A stretch of 11,744 nt of DNA, from assembly GCA_024404415.1 (NCBI GenBank), contig JAKSPX010000018.1:1-11744 (forward strand). The letters are read 5' to 3'. Both the position numbers and the translations under genes were made by a program. The notes under the pieces were generated by a model. It had not been told where the DNA came from, searched no databases, and saw nothing but the letters and a program-made list of their open reading frames with translations. The stretch is from Clostridia bacterium. GTDB lineage: Bacteria > Bacillota > Clostridia > Oscillospirales > QAMX01. This document shows, piece by piece, positions 6,671 to 11,744 of the stretch (position 1 is its first letter; each line of letters starts with the position of its first letter).

Positions 6671-9100
6671 ATGAGATCTAAATGGACCAAGGCTCTTGCT
6701 CTGGTTTGCGCGCTTGCACTCATCTGCACCGCGTTCGCCGGCTGCGGGAGCAAGACGACCCGTGCAGCGAATGCTGACACTCCGCTGGTCGTCGGCTACA
6801 GCCCGTTCAGCGAGAAGTTCAGCCCCTTCTACGCTGACACCGCTTATGACCAGGATGTCGTCGGCATGACTCAGATCGGCCTGATGACCACTGACCGTAT
6901 GGGCGGTATCATCTACAACGGCATCAAGGGCGAAACCGTTGCTTATAACGGCACCGATTATAAGTACACCGGTATCGCCGACCTCAGCGTCAACTACGAT
7001 GAGGAAAAGGACCAGACCACCTACAAGGCTACCCTGCGTAAGGACGTTAAGTTTGCCGACGGCGAAAAGCTCGACATCGACGACGTTATCTTTACTTACT
7101 ATGTGTACCTTGACCCGGCGTATGTCGGCTCCACCTCCCTCTCCTCCTACGACATCGTCGGTCTGAGAAACTATCAGACCCAGACCACCGACGAAGTCTT
7201 CGAGAAGTACAGCAAGCTCGCCTCTGACATCTACGCCGCCGGCGAAGGCAATGTCGCTGATGGCGCTACCCAGGAAATGACCGATTGGTATTGGAATACC
7301 ATGAAGCAGAACTGGACCGATGACAACCAGGCCATTGTTGACTACGTTCTTGCCAACTACATGGGCGCCGGCTACGGCGAAAGCATGATCGGTGTTGCTG
7401 ATGACGCTATCACCGAAGACCTGTACGTCGCTTTCGGTATGGCCATGTGGGGCTTCGGCGCTCTTGCTGAAGACGGCACCTTCCAGGGCGCTGTTACCGG
7501 CAACAGCTGGGACCTCAAGACCACCTTCCCGACCATCGAAGATTACTATGCTGAAACCTTTGCGGCTTACGGCGGCGACCCGGATGCTTACTGGGGCACC
7601 GAAGCTGCTGACGACACCGACGTTCACGGCACCACCGACTCTGCGTTCATCCTTTACTGGGGCGCTCAGGACGAAGCCATGGGCGGCGAAGGCGTGAAGT
7701 CCATCAGCGGTATCACCCGCGTTGACGACTACACCGTCGAAATCCTTGTGAACGGTTATTCCGCTCCTGCTGTTTACTCCATCCTCGGCATCTCTGTTGC
7801 TCCTCTCCACTACTATGGCGACGAAGCTCAGTACGATTACGAAGCTGGCAAGTACGGCCACCCGTTCAACGACCTCTCCCTCGTTGAAGCGAAGCCCACC
7901 GCTCCTATGGGCGCCGGCCCCTACAAGTTTGTGAAGTATGAGAACAAGGTTGTCTACTTCGAAGCCAACGAAAACTACTATAAGGGCGCTCCCCTTACCA
8001 AGTATGTCCAGTTCAAGGAAACCACCTCTTCGCAGGTCGCCGCCGGTGTCCAGACCGGTACCATCGACGCCGGTGAAATGACCGGTTCCAAGGCGTACTT
8101 CAACGAAGTCCGCGGCTACAACTCCAACGGCGAACTCACCGGTGAGACCATCACCACCAGCCGCGTCGACAACCTCGGCTACGGCTACATCGGCCTCAAC
8201 GCTGACGAAGTCAACGTTGCCGGCGATCCGGGCAGCGATGCTTCCAAGGCTCTCCGTAAGGCTCTTGCCACCGTCTTCGCGGTTTACCGTGAGACTGCCA
8301 ACAACTCCTACTACGGCGACGCTGCTTCCACCATCAACTACCCGATCTCCAACACCTCCTGGGCGGCTCCGCAGCCGACCGATGAAGGCTACAAGGTCGC
8401 TTTCTCCACCGATGTGGACGGCAACGAAATATACACCGCTGAGATGAGCGCGGACGAAAAGTACGCTGCTGCTCTCGAAGCTTCCCTCGGTTACTTCGCA
8501 GCTGCCGGCTACACTGTTGACGGCGGCAAGATCACCGGCGCTCCGACGGGCAACCGCGGCAAGGCCGGCGACAAGTCCTACACCGAATTCGAAGTCATCA
8601 TCCCGGCTGACGGTGTTGGTGACCACCCGGCATTCGCCATCCTCACCGATGCGAAGGCTGCTTTCGAAACCATCGGCATCACCATTTCCATCAACGACCC
8701 GGCCGACTCCAACGTCCTTTGGGATGCTCTTGACGCCGGTACGCAGGATATGTGGACCGCTGCTTGGGGCTCCACCATTGACCCGGATATGTACCAGGTC
8801 TACCACTCCAGCAACATTGTTGGTCTGGGCGGCACTGACTCCAACCACTACCACATCGCCTCCGATAAGCTTGACCAGCTCATCATGGATGCCCGTACTT
8901 CGGACGACCAGAGCTACCGCAAGCAGGTTTACAAGGAAGCTCTTGACGAACTGATCGATTGGGCTGTTGAAATCCCGAACTATCAGCGTCAGAACTGCGT
9001 CATCTTCTCCTCTGAGCGCATCTACATCGACTCCATCACCCCGGACATCACCACTTACTGGGGCTGGATGAGCGAAGTTGAGCTCATTGAGATGAAGTAA
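6671..9100 (+). CDS. ABC transporter substrate-binding lipoprotein, family 5 (peptide/nickel class), enlarged
   Basis: This 809-aa lipoprotein is the extracellular receptor of a Dpp/Opp-type importer. It has a basic N-terminus (RSKWTK), a hydrophobic core and a lipobox ending at C25 (FAGC, with F at -3 somewhat unusual). Family 5 features include PLVVGYSPF (38-46), ATLRKDVKFADGEKLDIDDV (120-139), DDYTVEIL (352-359), GAGPYKFVKYE (414-424) and the C-terminal DMWTAAWGSTIDPD (693-706). Usual family members are about 530-600 aa. Residues about 155-345 form an enlarged segment where relatives have roughly 50 residues. The ATG at 6671 has a perfect AAGGAGG 8 bases upstream. Its codons favour GCT, GTT, GAA and AAG far more than the neighbours, a sign of high expression. 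A hairpin and two permease genes follow. A peptide ligand is likely by family, but nickel, oligosaccharides and other solutes are possible. Confidence 0.93.
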   Translation: MRSKWTKALALVCALALICTAFAGCGSKTTRAANADTPLVVGYSPFSEKFSPFYADTAYDQDVVGMTQIGLMTTDRMGGIIYNGIKGETVAYNGTDYKYTGIADLSVNYDEEKDQTTYKATLRKDVKFADGEKLDIDDVIFTYYVYLDPAYVGSTSLSSYDIVGLRNYQTQTTDEVFEKYSKLASDIYAAGEGNVADGATQEMTDWYWNTMKQNWTDDNQAIVDYVLANYMGAGYGESMIGVADDAITEDLYVAFGMAMWGFGALAEDGTFQGAVTGNSWDLKTTFPTIEDYYAETFAAYGGDPDAYWGTEAADDTDVHGTTDSAFILYWGAQDEAMGGEGVKSISGITRVDDYTVEILVNGYSAPAVYSILGISVAPLHYYGDEAQYDYEAGKYGHPFNDLSLVEAKPTAPMGAGPYKFVKYENKVVYFEANENYYKGAPLTKYVQFKETTSSQVAAGVQTGTIDAGEMTGSKAYFNEVRGYNSNGELTGETITTSRVDNLGYGYIGLNADEVNVAGDPGSDASKALRKALATVFAVYRETANNSYYGDAASTINYPISNTSWAAPQPTDEGYKVAFSTDVDGNEIYTAEMSADEKYAAALEASLGYFAAAGYTVDGGKITGAPTGNRGKAGDKSYTEFEVIIPADGVGDHPAFAILTDAKAAFETIGITISINDPADSNVLWDALDAGTQDMWTAAWGSTIDPDMYQVYHSSNIVGLGGTDSNHYHIASDKLDQLIMDARTSDDQSYRKQVYKEALDELIDWAVEIPNYQRQNCVIFSSERIYIDSITPDITTYWGWMSEVELIEMK

Positions 9101-9144
9101 TTGATTTCCTGATCGCTTTCAAACGTGATCTAACCTCGCAATGG

Positions 9145-9178
9145 ATACACTTTGAGCCCCTCGGGGCTCAAAGTGTAT
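9145..9178 (+). terminator. Intercistronic stem-loop between binding protein and permease genes (partial terminator or mRNA-stabilising hairpin)
   Basis: A perfect 15-bp stem pairs ATACACTTTGAGCCC (9145-9159) with its exact complement at 9164-9178 around the tetraloop CTCG. Only TT and then C follow the stem, so it lacks the U-run of an efficient intrinsic terminator. It lies 44 bp after the binding-protein stop and 25 bp before the permease ATG. Similar structures elsewhere keep binding-protein mRNA high and permease mRNA low, as the REP element does between malE and malF. That role is inferred here. Confidence 0.75.
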
Positions 9179-9181
9179 TTC

Positions 9182-9205
9182 ATGCAAATTCGGAGGAATG
9201 CAAAT
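9182..9205 (+). repeat. ATGCAAAT direct repeat flanking the permease ribosome binding site
   Basis: ATGCAAAT is present at 9182-9189 and 9198-9205, exactly on both sides of TCGGAGGA, which holds the GGAGG site at 9192-9196. The second copy overlaps the start codon at 9204. It may be chance or a short duplication, or a site where a protein could control translation. Confidence 0.35.
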
Positions 9206-10199
9206 GTCTAAATTTATTATTCGAAGACTGCTCCTCGGCATCGGTATCATCTTCTTCGGATGCTTGATCACCTATGCCGTCATCCGCTGCCTTCCGACTT
9301 CCTATGTGGAAGGGATCGCGCGTCAGAGAGCGGCTGCGGCTTCTGCCGGTATCGGTAAGAGCTATAAAGAATGGCTGGCAGAGCTCAATGCACTGTACGG
9401 CATGAACGACTCCATCATCACCGGTTATCTCAAATGGCTGGGCAACGCGCTCCAGTTCAATTTCGGCGATTCCTGGCAGTACACCGTCAAGGTCGTCGAC
9501 AAGTTCAATGACGTTGTGTGGTATTCCGTTGCCATCAACATCTTTACCTTTGTCTTTGAAATGGTTGCCAGTATCCCGCTCGGTATCCTTGCGGCGAGAA
9601 AGCAATACAGCAAGACCGACTACGCTGTCACGGTCTTTGCTCTTCTGGGCATCTCTCTGCCCTCCTTCTTCTTCGGCACCTGCTTACAGTATGTTTTCTC
9701 CATCAAGCTCGGTTGGTTTGATCTTTTCGGCATTGTTGGCCGTATGCATGAACAGCTCACCCCCTGGGGCCAGTTCTGGGACATCGCCTATCACCTTGTC
9801 CTGCCCGTCCTCACCCTGATGATCCTTTCCGTCGGCGGTCTGATGCGTCTTACCAGAACCAATATGCTGGAAGTGCTCAACTCGGATTACATCCGTACCG
9901 CACGCGCCAAGGGTCTGCCCGAAAATAAGGTCATAAACAAGCACGCCTTCAGAAACACTCTGATCCCGCTTGTCTCCTATATGAGCTACCTGATCCCAAA
10001 TATGTTCGGCGGCTCCATGATCACGGAAACGGTTTTCCAGATCCCCGGTATCGGCTACATCTCTTACCAGGCCATGATCGGCGGCGATATTCCGTTTACC
10101 ATGTTCTACATCTTCTTCCTCGAGATCCTGACCCAGATCAGCCTGATCGTGGCTGATATCATGTATGCGGTCGTCGATCCTCGCGTCAGAGCAAACTGA
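9204..10199 (+). CDS. ABC transporter permease, DppB/OppB type
   Basis: This 331-aa inner-membrane protein is the first channel subunit of the importer and has the usual family length. Membrane segments lie at about 8-29, 108-130, 140-166, 196-215, 253-275 and 298-322. The normal extracellular region lies between segments 1 and 2. The cytoplasmic coupling (EAA) loop is clear at DYIRTARAKGLPENKV (228-243) followed by HAFRNTLIP (247-255), and would dock onto the ATPase. The C-terminus DPRVRAN matches the family's usual ending. The ATG at 9204 is preferred over one at 9198 because GGAGG (9192-9196) is 7 bases from 9204 but only 1 base from 9198. The next permease starts 14 bp after its stop and is surely co-transcribed. 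Unlike its partner, this subunit has no large insert. Confidence 0.95.
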   Translation: MSKFIIRRLLLGIGIIFFGCLITYAVIRCLPTSYVEGIARQRAAAASAGIGKSYKEWLAELNALYGMNDSIITGYLKWLGNALQFNFGDSWQYTVKVVDKFNDVVWYSVAINIFTFVFEMVASIPLGILAARKQYSKTDYAVTVFALLGISLPSFFFGTCLQYVFSIKLGWFDLFGIVGRMHEQLTPWGQFWDIAYHLVLPVLTLMILSVGGLMRLTRTNMLEVLNSDYIRTARAKGLPENKVINKHAFRNTLIPLVSYMSYLIPNMFGGSMITETVFQIPGIGYISYQAMIGGDIPFTMFYIFFLEILTQISLIVADIMYAVVDPRVRAN

Positions 10200-10213
10200 G
10201 AAAGGAGGACGAA

Positions 10214-11744
10214 ATGGCACAGAACGAAAAAAACGAACAGCTCAAGGATAAGAACGAAGAGCGCAATACGCACATCAGTGAGTCGGTCTCGCTGGACGAT
10301 GAACAGCGCGTTAAGGTGCTTTCTCCCGCTGCTCTGGTTTTCAAACGCTTTATCCGCAACAAACTCGCCATCACCGGCATCATTATTCTTGCCCTGATGT
10401 TCGCCTTTGCATTTATCGGCGGTCTCGTTACTCCTTACGGTGAATCTCAGGTCTTTAAGAAGCTCGATAAGGTCTCCACTTCCTATGCCTCCGCCACCTA
10501 CAACAGCGACCTCCGCTACACGGTGGAAGACGGCGAGAGCTTTGAAGGCTCCGCCAGATCGGCGTTCCTTTTCGCCATGGGCAAAAACAAGAACGTTTTC
10601 AGCGACGGCGAAAATGAGTATAGTTTCGATGTTTACGGCGAGGATCTCTACCTCATCAGCGGCCTCAAGCCGATCCTGAAGGCGGACAACCTTGCCAATA
10701 AGATGGTCTACACCGATATCGAGGGCGGCGACTCCTCCGACGAGATCAAGGCGGCCTTTGAAGAAGCGGTCGCTTCCAAAAATTCCACCTTCGTCGTCGG
10801 CGACCAGGAATATGTCATCACGAATGATAAGCGCAGCTACAACATCAGCGTGGAAGACGTCCTGGCGCTTGCGACCATGAACGTCTACGACGTTTTTGAT
10901 GAATCTCGCGCGGATTTCGTCAACGGCTTCGCTTTCAAATATGAAGCCGAGTGCGCTCTGCAGGACGGCAAGGATTCCTTCGAATTCGAAGGCAAGACCT
11001 ATACCATTGAGCAGGACGACCAGGCGGTCAATATTTACGAAGACGGCACCGAGCTTGCCACCATCTCCGGCATCATCGTCCAGCCGGTCGATTCTTCCAT
11101 CTTCCTTACGGTCGATATGAAGAATGCCTTCCGCGAAGCGATCGCCGCGAAGCAGGATAAGTTCGAATACGACGGGGTAGAATATACCACCCGCGACGTC
11201 AACGGCACCTTCATGATCAGCAGCGACACCGAGTCCGAACTGATCGAAATGTATGCCACGCCGTCTGCCAAGCACCCGCTCGGCACCGACCAGAACGGCA
11301 TGGACGTTCTCACCCGCCTTATGTACGGCGGCAAAATCTCCCTCTTGGTCGGCTTCGTCGTCGTTATCATTGAAATGGTCATCGGCGTCATCCTCGGCGG
11401 TATTTCCGGCTACTTCGGCGGCTGGGTCGATACCTGCATCATGCGTTTCGTCGACCTCTTCAACTGCATCCCGACCACCCCGATGCTCATCATCGTCGGC
11501 TCGGTTCTCGATGCGAACAAGATCAATCCGGAAACGCGTATCTACCTCCTGATGGTCATCCTGGGCGTCCTCGGCTGGACCGGCATCGCCCGTACCGTCC
11601 GCGGCCAGATCCTCTCGCTGCGCGAGCAGGACTTCATGGTAGCAACGGAAGCGACCGGTATCCGCGTTTCCAGGAGGATCGCGCGTCACCTCGTTCCGAA
11701 CGTCAGGCCGCTTCTGATCGTTCAGGCGACCATGTCCCTCGGTT
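10214..11744 (+). CDS. ABC transporter permease, DppC/OppC type, with large extracellular repeat insert (3' end outside window)
   Basis: The first 510 codons are present and the frame is still open at the window end. The ATG at 10214 has AAAGGAGG 5 bases upstream. A charged cytoplasmic tail (1-48) ends in the family motif FKRFIRNKLAITG (43-55), then membrane helix 1 (about 51-72). In ordinary DppC proteins some 25-40 residues lead to the next motif. Here HPLGTDQNGMDVLTRLMYGG appears only at 354-373, after about 280 extra residues that lie outside the cell and contain four repeats. Further helices lie at about 376-397, 423-432 and 443-460. The coupling loop EQDFMVATEATGIRVSRRIA (471-490) is followed by VPNV. 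GMD replaces the more common GRD in the GTDxxGRD motif. Codon use matches the upstream permease, so the insert does not look recently acquired. Confidence 0.92.
   Translation, partial: MAQNEKNEQLKDKNEERNTHISESVSLDDEQRVKVLSPAALVFKRFIRNKLAITGIIILALMFAFAFIGGLVTPYGESQVFKKLDKVSTSYASATYNSDLRYTVEDGESFEGSARSAFLFAMGKNKNVFSDGENEYSFDVYGEDLYLISGLKPILKADNLANKMVYTDIEGGDSSDEIKAAFEEAVASKNSTFVVGDQEYVITNDKRSYNISVEDVLALATMNVYDVFDESRADFVNGFAFKYEAECALQDGKDSFEFEGKTYTIEQDDQAVNIYEDGTELATISGIIVQPVDSSIFLTVDMKNAFREAIAAKQDKFEYDGVEYTTRDVNGTFMISSDTESELIEMYATPSAKHPLGTDQNGMDVLTRLMYGGKISLLVGFVVVIIEMVIGVILGGISGYFGGWVDTCIMRFVDLFNCIPTTPMLIIVGSVLDANKINPETRIYLLMVILGVLGWTGIARTVRGQILSLREQDFMVATEATGIRVSRRIARHLVPNVRPLLIVQATMSLG
10562..11221 (+). 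repeat. Four degenerate ~63-residue repeats encoded inside the DppC-like permease
   Basis: Each unit has an Ala-Phe-led helix-like stretch, then F, a few residues, Y and a hydrophobic residue, usually closing in Ile-Ser. Unit 1 is residues 117-149 (AFLFAMGKNK, NEYSF, LYLIS). Unit 2 is 181-212 (AFEEAVASKN, QEYVI, YNIS). Unit 3 is 240-275 (AFKYEAECAL, KTYTI, VNIY). Unit 4 is 305-336 (AFREAIAAKQ, VEYTT, FMIS). The conserved tyrosines are Y136, Y200, Y263 and Y324, so the period is 61-64 residues. Units 2 and 4 are the most alike. The similarity was read by eye and is at protein level only. Confidence 0.6.

Noticed and set aside
6449..8854. Antisense open frame of 801 codons across the binding-protein gene
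   Set aside because: Its product is a V/G/D/A-rich sequence with no domain, signal or ribosome binding site. It mirrors the biased codons of the real gene, whose avoidance of TTA, CTA and TCA leaves the opposite strand open.
9110..9130. Second small stem (GATCGC with GTGATC) just before the large hairpin
   Set aside because: Only six pairs with one G-T wobble and an 8-base loop. This is easily chance beside the much stronger 15-bp stem.
10106..11689. Antisense open frame of 527 codons across the DppC-like permease
   Set aside because: Low-complexity D/A/E/V-rich product, no family motif, and it overlaps a clear permease with strong ribosome binding site and motifs.

Overview
The window reads as chromosomal DNA of a fairly GC-rich anaerobic Bacillota, most likely class Clostridia (inference). 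Support comes from strong AGGAGG-type ribosome binding sites, an Mrp ATPase with the N-terminal cysteine cluster usual in anaerobes, an iron-containing alcohol dehydrogenase of the butanol-dehydrogenase type, and a family 5 solute-binding lipoprotein with Gram-positive-style export signals. I see no tRNA, rRNA, CRISPR array, insertion sequence or phage gene.

Region 1 (1-1692, minus strand) is the start of a surface-polysaccharide operon. Its first two genes are tandem sugar-phosphate transferases of the monotopic phosphoglycosyl transferase family (1692->1015 and 884->213). The third is the N-terminal end of a family 2 glycosyltransferase that runs out of the window at position 1. Together they would start a lipid-linked glycan on undecaprenyl phosphate and extend it. 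A 313-bp divergent intergenic region (1693-2005) carries promoters for both directions.

Region 2 (2006-6528, plus strand) holds an iron alcohol dehydrogenase, an Mrp/NBP35-type P-loop ATPase, and two membrane proteins I do not recognise (624 aa with one membrane span; 189 aa with four spans and a TTG start). The last three genes are spaced 13-21 bp apart with good ribosome binding sites and look co-transcribed. A TTGACA/GATAAT promoter lies in front of the dehydrogenase.

Region 3 (6589-11744, plus strand) is an ABC importer operon of the peptide/nickel (Dpp/Opp) class. A very strong promoter (TTGACA, 17 nt, GATAAT with an upstream TG) drives an 809-aa lipoprotein binding protein. A perfect 15-bp intercistronic hairpin follows, then a DppB-like permease (331 aa) and a DppC-like permease cut by the window end. 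The ATPase genes are probably just beyond the window.

The most unusual observation is in the transporter. The DppC-like permease has about 280 extra residues between its first membrane helix and the normal start of its transport domain. That insert is built of four degenerate repeats of about 63 residues. The binding protein also has roughly 140 extra residues in its N-terminal half. Both extra regions should lie on the outer face of the membrane, so this importer may have an enlarged extracellular docking surface.
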